DNA of 54,783 nucleotides from Bradyrhizobium uaiense (GCF_010811875.1 NZ_VKHP01000026.1:1-54783); one strand, 5' to 3'; numbered from the stretch's first letter, positions 8,909 to 17,338 are shown. Notes: generated from the letters alone by a model not told the origin. Program-made: numbers and translations.

Positions 8909-9898
8909 TCAGCCCACCTTGACTTTGATCTTGTTCGACAGCAGGTCGTCCTTGAGCTCCTTGATCTTCGCCTGGATCTCGGGCGTTGCCCCGGCGCAGA
9001 TCTCGATGTCGGCCGAGCGTGGCCCCATGGCGAGGCCGAACTGCTTGTATTCCGGGTGCCACGTTCCGGCGACGGCCTGGTCGATGGCGTATTCGACCAT
9101 GAACCCGATGCCGCTGACCGTGTAGGCGATGTAGAGCGGGTTGTTGTCGGAGCAGTAATTGGTATAGCTCCCGATCATCCTGGTGCCCTTCTCGCGCGCC
9201 GCCTGCTCCATTCCGCGCACACCGAGATTGAGGATGTTGTAGTGGACGTCGGCCCCTTGCGCGATCGAGGCAAGCGTTGCTTCCTTCGCCTTGGCGACGT
9301 CGTCAAAGTCGCCGGTGTAGGTCACGAAGCATTTGGTATCCGGCTTGACGTGCTTGGCGCCGTTCGCGAATTCCGTTCCGGTGTTGACGATGGCGGGAAT
9401 TTCAAGCCCACCGACGTAGCTCACCGCGCCGTTCTTCGACATCATCGCGGCGACCGCGCCGGCAATGAAGCCGATCTGGGCCTGCAGCACGTCGTATTGC
9501 GCGACGTTGTCGGTTGGTTGTCCGGTCGGGCCGACGATCGAGAACTTCACCTTCGGGAAACGCTTGGCGACCTTGAGCACCGAGGCCTGCGTCTGCCCCG
9601 CGGCGCCGATCACCATGTCGTTCTTGCTCGCGAGCGTGACGAGCGCCTGCTCCATGTCGGCGAACTTGACGTTCTCGATCGACGTGATCACGACATTCTT
9701 GCCGTGGCGTTGCTCAGCCGCCTTCATGCCGTTATAGGCCGACTCCATCCAGCCATGGTCGGCCCTCGATCCCGGAATGAGAATGCCGATGCGGAGCGGC
9801 TTCGCAGCGTCGTCGGCGAAGGCGAGCCGACCTGATGAACCGATAAAGGCCGCCGAGAGCAGGCCTGTTTGCAGAAATGCACGACGGGTACCGTTCAT
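8909..9898 (-). CDS. BMP-family ABC substrate-binding protein, Tat-type signal
   Basis: A 329-residue periplasmic binding protein of the BMP (PnrA-like) family, whose known ligands are mostly nucleosides and other purine-related compounds. The N-terminus has TRRAFLQTG followed by a hydrophobic core and a cleavage site near LAFADD, which fits a twin-arginine signal. The mature part begins PLRIGILIPGSRADHGWMES, and the family stretch GAAGQTQASVLKVA is present. The start ATG at 9898 follows CAGGAGGAAACAC. It is the first gene of the importer section of the operon, 110 bp after the DUF1116 gene. Co-transcription with carbamoyl-transfer genes suggests a ureide-like or purine-derived ligand, which is inference. 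Confidence 0.9.
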   Translation of the reverse strand: MNGTRRAFLQTGLLSAAFIGSSGRLAFADDAAKPLRIGILIPGSRADHGWMESAYNGMKAAEQRHGKNVVITSIENVKFADMEQALVTLASKNDMVIGAAGQTQASVLKVAKRFPKVKFSIVGPTGQPTDNVAQYDVLQAQIGFIAGAVAAMMSKNGAVSYVGGLEIPAIVNTGTEFANGAKHVKPDTKCFVTYTGDFDDVAKAKEATLASIAQGADVHYNILNLGVRGMEQAAREKGTRMIGSYTNYCSDNNPLYIAYTVSGIGFMVEYAIDQAVAGTWHPEYKQFGLAMGPRSADIEICAGATPEIQAKIKELKDDLLSNKIKVKVG

Positions 9899-9925
9899 GT
9901 GTTTCCTCCTGTTCGTTCCCGCTGT

Positions 9926-9949
9926 TGCCGCATTCTTTTTATTGCGGCA
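9926..9949 (-). other. Intercistronic stem-loop
   Basis: TGCCGCA and TGCGGCA form a perfect 7-bp stem with a 10-base A/T-rich loop. It lies in the 110-bp gap between the first DUF1116 gene and the binding-protein gene. On the transcribed strand no U-tract follows, so it may be an RNA-processing or stabilising element rather than a terminator. Confidence 0.45.
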
Positions 9950-10008
9950 TTTTTGTTATCTACGGCGCGGCCATCGGCCGTGCTGTCGTCTTCAGAATCG
10001 AAGCAACC

Positions 10009-11457
10009 TCATCTCGCAGCAATCGTCGCCAACGCTCCCACGGCGTCGACGAAACACTTCATCGGAGCCTGCACGACGCCGGCGCCGATGATCCCCTTGC
10101 CCGGCTCCTTGTGCGCCGTTGCGGTGTTGATGACCGGCCGCATGCTCTCGTCGACGACCTTGCGGATGTCGATGCCGACCGGAGCCCCGATGAAGTCGAG
10201 CATCGGCAGAGTGAAGCCGGGATTGCGACCGACGGTGACGTGCGCCATCTCGCGCGAATAGCGCAGCGCGTCCTGCGGCGTGCCGCCGACGAACTGGACC
10301 ATCGCGGGGGCCGCCGCCATCGCAAACGCGCCGAGCCCAGCGGTCTCGGTGATCGCGCTGTCGCCGATATCGGGATTGGCATCCGCCTCGCTGAAGCCGG
10401 GCAGGAACAGGCCGATGGGGATGTCGGCCGGGCCGACGAACCATTGCCCGTCCAGTCCGCTGACCCTGATGCCGACATTCACGCCGTTGCGCGCCATCGC
10501 CGTAACGATGCTGCTGAACGGCACGCCGTGCGCGGCGTCCATGGTCGCCTTGCACGCCGCCATCGACAGGCTCAGGAAGAACATGTCGTCCGCCCCGATC
10601 GTCCGCTGCGTCTCGTGAACGACATCGAGCGAGATCGAGGACTTAAGCAGCGCTTCCGTGACGGCGCGATACAGCAGCAGGGTCGCCGCCGTGTTGCGAT
10701 TGTGGACGTCGTCGCCCATATGCAGCGACTGCGACATCAGCGGCTTCAACGGCAACCCGCCATCGATGCCGGCGACGGCGGCCTTCAGGCACGGCGCCAG
10801 CACATTCTCGATCAGCTTGAGGCCTTCGATCACTTCAGGGGCGAAGGCGCCGAAGCGCAGCGTCTTGGCGCCGCCGGATTCCATCATCGGCGCATAGGCG
10901 CGATTGCCCGTGGTCTTGTTCTGCACCACGAACAGCGGCATCGAGGGCGAAACGATCCCGGTCATCGGCCCGACCGCGCCGAATTCATGACACGGCGCGA
11001 AGCGGATGCCGCCTGACGCGGCGAGTTGCTCGGCCTCCCGTGGGGTCGCCGCCCAATTCTCGTAGAGGATGGCGCCGACGACCGCGCCCTTCATCGGGCC
11101 GCACATGTCACTCCAGGCGATCGGCGGACCGGCATGGAGCAGCGTCCGGCCCATGTCCGGCCAGATCTCGGATGCGTGCGCCGCGACGTCGACCCATACC
11201 GGCTGTGCGGTCAGGATGCGCTCGAGCACTTCCGCATTGGCGCGGTCGATCCGCGATCCCAGGCAATCGGCATCACCGGCATCGCCAACCAGTTGCGCGA
11301 GGCTCCAGGCGACCTCGGGACTTCCATCGCCAACCGGCCGCCACTGCAGCCGCACCAGCGGCGCACCGCTGCTTTCGACACCGCGGTCGAGGTCGGCGGC
11401 GCCGAGGCTGATGACGGATGTCTTGGCCTGGAGAGCGAAGGGCGCTGCGTTCATCAT
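10009..11457 (-). CDS. DUF1116 protein with fused N-terminal FdrA-associated domain (copy 1)
   Basis: A 482-residue protein of the DUF1116 family, to which E. coli YlbE of the allantoin locus belongs. That protein is linked to oxamate carbamoyl transfer together with FdrA and YlbF. From residue 67 it aligns along its length with the 416-residue copy at 15752-17002 (shared LHAGPPI, GPMKGAV/GPMRGAV, FGAVGPMTG, NPDIGDSAI/NPDMGDSAI). Residues 12-58 are extra and match the free 62-residue protein at 17013 (VRLQWRP against VHVDWKP, then GDGSPEVAWSLAQL against AGGDPQMAALLAKL). The start ATG at 11457 overlaps the fdrA TGA as ATGA behind AGGAGGAG. It probably forms a complex with the FdrA encoded immediately upstream; the exact acceptor substrate is unknown. 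Confidence 0.85.
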   Translation of the reverse strand: MMNAAPFALQAKTSVISLGAADLDRGVESSGAPLVRLQWRPVGDGSPEVAWSLAQLVGDAGDADCLGSRIDRANAEVLERILTAQPVWVDVAAHASEIWPDMGRTLLHAGPPIAWSDMCGPMKGAVVGAILYENWAATPREAEQLAASGGIRFAPCHEFGAVGPMTGIVSPSMPLFVVQNKTTGNRAYAPMMESGGAKTLRFGAFAPEVIEGLKLIENVLAPCLKAAVAGIDGGLPLKPLMSQSLHMGDDVHNRNTAATLLLYRAVTEALLKSSISLDVVHETQRTIGADDMFFLSLSMAACKATMDAAHGVPFSSIVTAMARNGVNVGIRVSGLDGQWFVGPADIPIGLFLPGFSEADANPDIGDSAITETAGLGAFAMAAAPAMVQFVGGTPQDALRYSREMAHVTVGRNPGFTLPMLDFIGAPVGIDIRKVVDESMRPVINTATAHKEPGKGIIGAGVVQAPMKCFVDAVGALATIAAR

Positions 11458-13052
11458 CGTTCTCCTCCTTGCATCGCACGACGCCCTGTGCCGCTGTCAT
11501 CGGCCGCTATGCGGCTCGCGATGGCTTGGGCGGCAAGGGCCGCGCCGGTGCTGCTGCCGACAATCTCCGCGCCGGCGTCCGCCAGCATGGCTTTCTGGGT
11601 CCCGACCGGCTGCGGATCTGAATCCGTGCCGCAGATGAAGCAGATCACGGGAAGCTCCCGCCCCTGCGCCCGCGCGGCGGCCTTCGCCCGGCGAATGGCC
11701 GGAGCCAGAATCTCTGCGGGATTCGGGTGACTGCCGTGGCCCAGCACGACGTCCAGAACGATGCAGGCAACGGTCGGATCGTCCGCCTCCTTCAGCAGCC
11801 GCTCGATCCGCACGCCGTAGTCGATCATCGGATGCGGGCGCCCCACCGTGAATTCGTCACTGCCCAGATCGATCGCCATGTGTCCGTGGCTTTCCTCCAC
11901 GTCCGCGAGACGGTCTGCAGCGGCGAGTGGCGCGTTCGACCGGGCACGAATGCCCGCGGCCCGCCAAATGGTTTGGGCTTCCGAGCAGAACGTGCCGCCG
12001 GAGTAGAGACCGCGCAGGTAGCGCTGCGACGGCGCCAGCGCCGCACAAATCCGCGTTGCCAACTGTTCGATGGCCTGATCGTCACTGCCGGGCTGGCGCG
12101 CGCCCGCAAGTGCAACGGCCCGCCGCGCCGTCTCCTCGAGCGACGAGGTACGGTGGACATTGCCGGCGGATGCCGCAGGCTCGGCGCCGAGAAAGCAGAT
12201 CACGACCGGCTTGCCGATCTCGCTCGCACGCTCGATCACCAGCTTCTGCACGTCGCGCGCTGGAGGCTTGGAGACGATAGCGACGACCGTTGTCTGCGGG
12301 TCGGCCGCCAGCAACTCGAGGCCCTGCAGCATGGTGATGCCGCCGACCTCGCTGGAAACGTCGTGGCTGCCGGTGCCGATGGCCTGCGATATGCCCTGGC
12401 CATGACGGTGGACCTGGCACATCACCTCCTGCAGGCCCGTTCCCGACGCTCCCACGAGCCCGATGACGCCCCGCCGAACGACGTTGGCAAATCCGAGCGG
12501 CACGCCATTGATGATCGCCGTGCCGCAGTCCGGTCCCATCACCAGCAAGCCCTTCTGGGCCGCAACGCGCTTGATGGCCTGCTCCTGCTCGATCGGCACG
12601 TTGTCGCTGAACAGCAGCACGTTCAGGCCCTGGCGCAGCGCCTTCAAGGCTTCCGCCGCGGCATAGGGGCCCGGCACCGATATCAATGCGAGGTCGGCAT
12701 GATCGGCAATCGCGACGCCGCCGGAGATCGATCGCGGCGGCGCTTCCGCCGCAGGTTCGCCCGCCCCACCCTTCGGCTCTTCGCCCACGATCAGGGAGTG
12801 AATCTCCCGCTCTGCGGCGGCGAGCTTTTCGGGCGCGTCGTCCGCCACGACGATCATGATGTCGCCCGGCTTGGCGCCCTCGAGCGCGGGGTTCATCAGC
12901 CCGGCCTGCTGCAGGAATTCCTTGTTGCTGCGCGTTCCCATCAGCAGCGTGACCCGCTGCACGCCGGTCCGCGCAACCGTGACCTGCGAGATCCGCATCA
13001 ACGACACGGAATCCTTGTACAGGTTCGCCCTTATGCTGGATTGGATGGCCAT
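11454..13052 (-). CDS. fdrA: FdrA-like protein, copy 1
   Basis: A 532-residue FdrA-family protein with the fold of a succinyl-CoA synthetase alpha subunit, i.e. a Rossmann-like CoA-binding half plus a flavodoxin-like half. Landmarks are RANLYKDSVSLMRIS at the N-terminus, VMGPDCGTAIINGVPLGFAN, GASGTGLQEV, LYSGGTFCSEA and RPHPMID. The phosphohistidine loop of true ADP-forming synthetases (GHAGA) is absent, and the usual EIGG region reads SKPP. In E. coli the gene lies in the allantoin operon, and the FdrA-YlbE-YlbF set is linked to oxamate carbamoyltransferase. Here it overlaps the DUF1116 gene downstream by four bases. A 230-bp gap separates it from carbamate kinase upstream. Confidence 0.88.
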   Translation of the reverse strand: MAIQSSIRANLYKDSVSLMRISQVTVARTGVQRVTLLMGTRSNKEFLQQAGLMNPALEGAKPGDIMIVVADDAPEKLAAAEREIHSLIVGEEPKGGAGEPAAEAPPRSISGGVAIADHADLALISVPGPYAAAEALKALRQGLNVLLFSDNVPIEQEQAIKRVAAQKGLLVMGPDCGTAIINGVPLGFANVVRRGVIGLVGASGTGLQEVMCQVHRHGQGISQAIGTGSHDVSSEVGGITMLQGLELLAADPQTTVVAIVSKPPARDVQKLVIERASEIGKPVVICFLGAEPAASAGNVHRTSSLEETARRAVALAGARQPGSDDQAIEQLATRICAALAPSQRYLRGLYSGGTFCSEAQTIWRAAGIRARSNAPLAAADRLADVEESHGHMAIDLGSDEFTVGRPHPMIDYGVRIERLLKEADDPTVACIVLDVVLGHGSHPNPAEILAPAIRRAKAAARAQGRELPVICFICGTDSDPQPVGTQKAMLADAGAEIVGSSTGAALAAQAIASRIAADDSGTGRRAMQGGER

Positions 13053-13282
13053 TGCCTTGTCGTTCCCTTGAATCCCGCAGGCTGCTTGTTTGTCTTGTGC
13101 TTGAGCTTCAACCAGCGGCCAGCTCGATCGCCTGATCGGATGAGGCGCCGAGGCGTCTCATCTGCTTCAACTCGGAGAGCGCCTGCGCCATTGCGGCCAT
13201 GAGGTGAGGACCGCCATCTTGCTCGACACTCGAATCCAGATTGGCGGGGGCTACTCGCCCGCCGATGCGCCAATCCCGGTAG
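13053..13282 (-). other. Gap between arcC and fdrA copy 1, possible tiny ORF
   Basis: The only long internal gap among the catabolic genes of this operon (230 bp). It holds a GC-rich inverted repeat just after the arcC stop (GGCGGG ... CCCGCC, around 13245-13263) and an open frame ending at 13108. The last 30 codons of that frame (from ATG at 13200) read as a plausible amphipathic helix with MAQALSELKQMRRLG. No good ribosome site precedes that ATG and I recognise no family. It could be a remnant, a small partner protein or simply spacer. Confidence 0.25.
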
Positions 13283-14242
13283 CTATTGAACGACGTGCGT
13301 GCCGGTCTCGCCGCGCAACGCCGCCATGGCGCAATCGAGGTGACTGATGATCGCGCGCTTTCCACCGCCCTCGAGAAACCGGATGGCCGCATCGACCTTG
13401 GGGCCCATGCTTCCCGGAGGAAAATGGCCTTCGCGATGGTAGGCCTTGATCTCCTCGAGGTTGACCTGATCGAGTTCCCTCTTGTTCGGCTTGCCGAAGT
13501 TCACGGCGACGCGCGGCACTGCCGTCAGGATCAGCAACTCTTCGATGCCCAGCACATTCGCGATATGAGCTGATGTCAGGTCCTTGTCGATCACTGCCGG
13601 CACGCCGGTGCGAACGCCCTTTGCGTCACGAACCACGGGAACGCCGCCGCCGCCTCCCGCGATGACGATCGTCCCCCGCTTGACCAATGCATCGACCAGC
13701 GAGATGTCGCAGACATGCTTGGGCTTCGGCGACGGCACGACATGACGCCAGCCACGCCCGGAATCCTCGCGCATTGCCCAATTGAGCTCGTCGCTGATCT
13801 TCCTGGCCTCGTCCTCGGAAAAGAACGGCCCGACGAACTTCGTCGGATTCTTGAACGCGGGATCGTCCTTGTCGACCTCGACCTGGGTCAGCAGGCTTGC
13901 CACATGCCGCTGGTTGCCCTGTTCGCGCAGCGCATTCTCGATCGCCTGCATCAGGAGATAGCCGATGCCGCCCTGGCTGTGAGCGACGCAGATGTCCATG
14001 TCCATCGGCGGAATCCGGTTCATCGTCAGCATCTGGCGCATCATGATCTTGCCGACGACGGGGCCGTTGCCGTGCGTGATGACCAGCTCATTGTCGAGTT
14101 GCGCAAGCGGCAGCAGCGCCTCCGCGGTGATCTGCGCAACGGACTTCTGCTCCTGGGAAGTGCCCCTGATGTCTTCGGGGTGAACCGCATTGCCGCCGAT
14201 CGCAACCACCAGGCGACGCGGCACGTCATTGAGCGTACGCAT
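13283..14242 (-). CDS. arcC: Carbamate kinase
   Basis: A 319-residue carbamate kinase of normal length. It interconverts carbamoyl phosphate + ADP with carbamate (NH3 + CO2) + ATP. Family motifs are LVVAIGGNAVHPED, VITHGNGPVVG, the active-site region PSPKPKHVCD and IAGGGGGVPVV. I chose ATG at 14242; GGGAG and AAGG just upstream overlap the end of fdrA copy 2, whose TAA at 14247-14249 lies four bases before the start. No arginine deiminase or ornithine carbamoyltransferase gene is nearby, so the carbamoyl phosphate most likely comes from the adjacent FdrA/DUF1116 proteins. That makes this the ATP-yielding step of the operon. Confidence 0.93.
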   Translation of the reverse strand: MRTLNDVPRRLVVAIGGNAVHPEDIRGTSQEQKSVAQITAEALLPLAQLDNELVITHGNGPVVGKIMMRQMLTMNRIPPMDMDICVAHSQGGIGYLLMQAIENALREQGNQRHVASLLTQVEVDKDDPAFKNPTKFVGPFFSEDEARKISDELNWAMREDSGRGWRHVVPSPKPKHVCDISLVDALVKRGTIVIAGGGGGVPVVRDAKGVRTGVPAVIDKDLTSAHIANVLGIEELLILTAVPRVAVNFGKPNKRELDQVNLEEIKAYHREGHFPPGSMGPKVDAAIRFLEGGGKRAIISHLDCAMAALRGETGTHVVQ

Positions 14243-14246
14243 TTCC

Positions 14247-15755
14247 TTATCTCCCGGCATTCTGAACGATGGCGACCGCAAGCTCGCAGGCCTGCGCGTT
14301 CGACGGCGCAACGAGGATTCCGGCCTGCTCCAGTTTCCTGACCTGCGCGGAGCGTCCTTGCGGATCCTGCTCCGTGCCAACGACGGACGCGATCAATGCC
14401 GGTGCATCTCGCCCACGATCCGCGACGATCCTGGTCAGATGCTCGGCGGGATCGGCATGCGCGCCATAGCCGAGCACAAGATCAAGCAGGACCACCGAAA
14501 GGTCGCGGTTCTTGAGTGCAGCACGCAACGCTTCGTCGCGCACTGACGGGTCGATCATCGGGTGCGGCCGGCCACGGGTATATTCGTCGTCGCCGAGGTC
14601 GATCAGCCGATCGCGTCCGTCGTTCGGCTCGACGCCGAGCTTGAGCACGCCGGGGATGGCCGCATTCGACGCCACCTTGCGGCCTGCGGCAGCGAGGATC
14701 ACCTGCGCTTCGGCGCACAACGTGCCGCCGGCGAACAAGCCCTCGATCCCGCCACGACCGTTCCGCGGAATCCTTGACGCAACTGCGTTGGCGTCGAAGC
14801 CCGCTCCGATCTTCTGGTGTCCCAGTGCGAGCTCCGCGGCGCCTTTCAGCGTCGGCGAGAAGCGGGCGTTCGGCGGCAGCTCGACCTCCGAGGCGCCGAT
14901 GAAGCAGACGGTGAACGACTTCTTGCTTTTGCCGATCCGCTGAAGGACGGATTTGGCGACATCAGGATGCGGCGGTTTCGAGATCAGCACCACGTGGTCG
15001 GTTTCCGGATCGGAATCGAACGCATCGATCGCCATCAGCGTGGTGATGCCGCCGATGTCCTTCTTCAGATCGCGCCCGCCAACGCCGATGGCATGGGAGA
15101 TTCCCGCGCCGGCTTCCGAGATCAGGCACGAGACCTCCTGCGTTCCGGTACCCGACGCGCCGACGATGCCGATCCGACCACGCATCAGCTTGTTGGCGAA
15201 CGCCAGCGGCGCGCCGCCGATCACGGCGGTTCCGCAATCCGGTCCCATCATCAGGAGGCCGGCCGCCCGCGCCTGCTGCTTGAGCGACAATTCGTCCTCG
15301 AGCGACACGTTGTCGCTGAACATCAGGACATGCAGGCCGCGATTGAGCGCCTTGCGGGCCTCCGCGGCGGCGAACTCGCCGGGCACGGAAATCAGCGCGA
15401 GATTGATCTCCGGCCTGTTCTTCACAGCGGCGGCAATCGAGTGCGGTCGCCAGGCCGACTGTGCCTCGCCCTGGCTCTTCGGCTTGTCGAGCGACTTGAT
15501 CGCATTGTCGAGGGCTTCGCGGGCAGCGGTCTCGGACTCGGCCTTGACCGCGATCACGAGGTCATTGCCCTTCACGGCAGTGCCCTCCTCGAGCAGCCCC
15601 GCATTGCGCATGATCGCAGCGTTCGACGGAGTCCCCATCATCAACGCCGCCTCGATCACGCCGGGCGATCCGGCCACCTCGCGCGACAGCCGCATCAGCG
15701 CGACCGAATCGAGATAGAATCCCTTGCGGACCTCATTCAGGACAACGACGTTCAT
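14247..15755 (-). CDS. fdrA: FdrA-like protein, copy 2
   Basis: A 502-residue FdrA-family protein, clearly paralogous to the copy at 11454-13052. It shares the N-terminal FYLDSVALMRLSRE pattern, MMGPDCGTAVIGGAPLAFAN, GASGTGTQEVSCL, the GLFAGGTLCAEA stretch and GRPHPMID. It too has SKPP in place of EIGG and lacks the GHAGA phosphohistidine motif. I chose ATG at 15755 because it overlaps the DUF1116 stop as ATGA and begins the conserved domain directly. It is one half of a second FdrA/DUF1116 pair, placed ahead of carbamate kinase. Two divergent pairs in one operon suggest two subunits of one hetero-oligomer or two substrates. Confidence 0.87.
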   Translation of the reverse strand: MNVVVLNEVRKGFYLDSVALMRLSREVAGSPGVIEAALMMGTPSNAAIMRNAGLLEEGTAVKGNDLVIAVKAESETAAREALDNAIKSLDKPKSQGEAQSAWRPHSIAAAVKNRPEINLALISVPGEFAAAEARKALNRGLHVLMFSDNVSLEDELSLKQQARAAGLLMMGPDCGTAVIGGAPLAFANKLMRGRIGIVGASGTGTQEVSCLISEAGAGISHAIGVGGRDLKKDIGGITTLMAIDAFDSDPETDHVVLISKPPHPDVAKSVLQRIGKSKKSFTVCFIGASEVELPPNARFSPTLKGAAELALGHQKIGAGFDANAVASRIPRNGRGGIEGLFAGGTLCAEAQVILAAAGRKVASNAAIPGVLKLGVEPNDGRDRLIDLGDDEYTRGRPHPMIDPSVRDEALRAALKNRDLSVVLLDLVLGYGAHADPAEHLTRIVADRGRDAPALIASVVGTEQDPQGRSAQVRKLEQAGILVAPSNAQACELAVAIVQNAGR

Positions 15756-17002
15756 GACACCCCCAAATCCTTGGCGATGGCCACGATCGCCTGCTGGAAG
15801 CACGCCAGCGGCGCCTTGACCACGCCGGCACCGACCTGGCCGATGCCGGGCTCGCGATGCGCGATGCCGGTGTTGATGACGGGCACCACGCCGGAATCGA
15901 CGACCAGGCGGATATCAATGCCGGTCGGCACGCCGGCGAAGTCCATGGCGGCGATGGTCCATTCCGGATTCTGCGCAGCCGTGATCTCGCCCATCGAGCG
16001 GGTGAAATTGCCGGCTTCGGACGGCGCGCCGGCCCCCACGAAGCCCGCAACTGCCGGCGCTGCCGCCATCGCGAATCCACCGAGGCCAATCGTCTCGACG
16101 ATGGCGGAATCGCCCATGTCCGGATTGGCGTCCTTCTCGGAATAGCCGGCAAAATACAACCCTTCCGGCATTTCGACCGGCGCGGTGAACCATTGCTCGC
16201 CGAGCCCGCTGACCCGGATTCCGAAATCGGTGCCGTTGCGGCACATGGCGGTGACGATGGTCGAGCCGCGAATGCCGTTCGCGGGATCTGTGATCGCCTT
16301 GCCCATCGCCATCGCGATGTTGAGGAAGAACTGATCGTTCTGCCCGATGAATGCGAGACATTCGGCGAGAACGGCGTTGTCGGTCGAGGTTCGCGCCATC
16401 CAGGGCGCGATCTCACGAAGGAAAACACTCGAGCAGGCGAGATTGCGCTGATGCAGCTCGTCGCCCATCGACAGGCCGCGCGCGACGATCGATTTCAGGT
16501 CGATGCCGCCGGCGGCACGGATCGCCTTGCCCAGAGTCGGCCCGAACACGTCGCGCAACCAGGCGAGCCGCTTCAGCACGCTCGCGTCGTTGCCGCCGAA
16601 GCGCATCACCTTGCCGAGCCCCTCGTTGATCGCGCAATAGGCGCGATTTCCGAAGCGTGCGTTCTCGACCACGAACAACGGCATTGACATCGTCGTCATG
16701 CCGGTCATCGGGCCGACCGCCCCGAAGTGGTGGTTCGGGTGAAATTCGATCTCGCCACCGGCGGCGAGCTTGGTCGCAGTCGGCAGATCCTGCGCCCATC
16801 CCTCGAACACGATGGCGCCCGCGACCGCACCGCGCATCGGCCCGCACATCCTGTTCCAGGAGATCGGCGGTCCGGCGTGCAGGATCATCCGTTCGCGCAG
16901 GCCCGGGATCAATTCGCGGGCGGGAACGATGTCGATCAGCCGGGGCTCTCCTTCGAGGATCCGCTCGAGCGCCTGCTGGTTTGCGTCTTCGATCAGTTTC
17001 AT
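15752..17002 (-). CDS. DUF1116 protein, copy 2 (no N-terminal extension)
   Basis: A 416-residue DUF1116 protein, the standard family length. The conserved stretches MILHAGPPISWNRMCGPM, FGAVGPMTGMTTMSMPLFVV, NPDMGDSAIVETIGLGGF and GIDIRLVVDSGVVPVINTG are nearly identical in kind to copy 1. It begins MKLIEDANQQALERIL, which aligns with residue 67 onward of copy 1, so it lacks the N-terminal domain that copy 1 carries. The missing domain is encoded by the separate small gene ten bases upstream. Its stop overlaps the fdrA start. It probably acts with FdrA copy 2 in carbamoyl transfer. Confidence 0.85.
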   Translation of the reverse strand: MKLIEDANQQALERILEGEPRLIDIVPARELIPGLRERMILHAGPPISWNRMCGPMRGAVAGAIVFEGWAQDLPTATKLAAGGEIEFHPNHHFGAVGPMTGMTTMSMPLFVVENARFGNRAYCAINEGLGKVMRFGGNDASVLKRLAWLRDVFGPTLGKAIRAAGGIDLKSIVARGLSMGDELHQRNLACSSVFLREIAPWMARTSTDNAVLAECLAFIGQNDQFFLNIAMAMGKAITDPANGIRGSTIVTAMCRNGTDFGIRVSGLGEQWFTAPVEMPEGLYFAGYSEKDANPDMGDSAIVETIGLGGFAMAAAPAVAGFVGAGAPSEAGNFTRSMGEITAAQNPEWTIAAMDFAGVPTGIDIRLVVDSGVVPVINTGIAHREPGIGQVGAGVVKAPLACFQQAIVAIAKDLGVS

Positions 17003-17012
17003 CGGCGTGCCC

Positions 17013-17201
17013 TCACACGCCGAGCTTCGCGAGCAGCGCCGCCATCTGCGGATCTCCGCCCGCCGATGGCTTCCAGTCGACGTGAACGACGTCGATACCG
17101 CAATCGCGGAGGTCCTTCACGAACCCCTCAAGCCCGACATTCACGACTTCGACCTTGCGCGCCAGCAACTGCTGATACTGCGGCCCATCCTGATCCGTCA
17201 T
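17013..17201 (-). CDS. Stand-alone FdrA-associated small domain protein, 62 aa
   Basis: A 62-residue protein whose residues 16-61 are a compact domain with VEVVNVGLEGF, VVHVDWKPSAGGD and a C-terminal helix. The same domain is fused to the N-terminus of DUF1116 copy 1 (its residues 12-58), so this is the detached form. Short proteins of this kind are known beside fdrA genes and are sometimes labelled fdrA domain protein. It is the first gene of the eleven-gene operon, with a promoter motif directly upstream at 17241-17267, and ends ten bases before DUF1116 copy 2. A role as a non-catalytic subunit or carrier is inferred. Confidence 0.78.
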   Translation of the reverse strand: MTDQDGPQYQQLLARKVEVVNVGLEGFVKDLRDCGIDVVHVDWKPSAGGDPQMAALLAKLGV

Positions 17202-17240
17202 CGTTTCCGCCCTAACAAGTTCGTTTTCGTTATGTCGAGA

Positions 17241-17267
17241 TAATAAGAAAATACTTACTTCGTCAAG
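17241..17267 (-). promoter_or_regulatory. Promoter/operator motif of the fdrA-arcC operon
   Basis: Read on the minus strand, CTTGAC is followed by N3, GTAAGTA, N5 and TTATTA. TTGACG is a good -35. The A/T-rich stretch around the TTATTA is where a -10 would fall, although no perfect hexamer is present. The same arrangement (CTTGAC-N3-GTAAGTA-N6-TTATTA) occurs at 27078-27105 before the gamma-glutamyltransferase gene. The GTAAGTA block is the candidate shared operator half-site. Confidence 0.5.
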
Positions 17268-17338
17268 ACCGGATTCTCGTGAAATGCAAAACTCTGTGCC
17301 CGGTCGCGGAGCGGATCGGTCGAGAGCGATCCCGCCTT

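Noticed and set aside
6597..9125. Plus-strand open frame of about 840 codons
   Set aside because: It is antisense to the permease, ATPase and binding-protein genes, whose minus-strand frames carry clear ABC motifs. The plus-strand product has no domain.
8909..9898. Binding protein as a proven nucleoside receptor
   Set aside because: Family membership alone does not fix the ligand, and the operon contains no nucleoside-metabolising enzyme.
9926..9955. Plus-strand Rho-independent terminator
   Set aside because: The hairpin is followed by T residues on the plus strand, but there is no plus-strand gene upstream within several kilobases, so it was recorded only as an intercistronic stem-loop of the minus-strand operon.
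13283..14242. Carbamate kinase as part of an arginine deiminase pathway
   Set aside because: No arcA, arcB or arginine/ornithine antiporter gene is near; all neighbours are FdrA/DUF1116-type genes.
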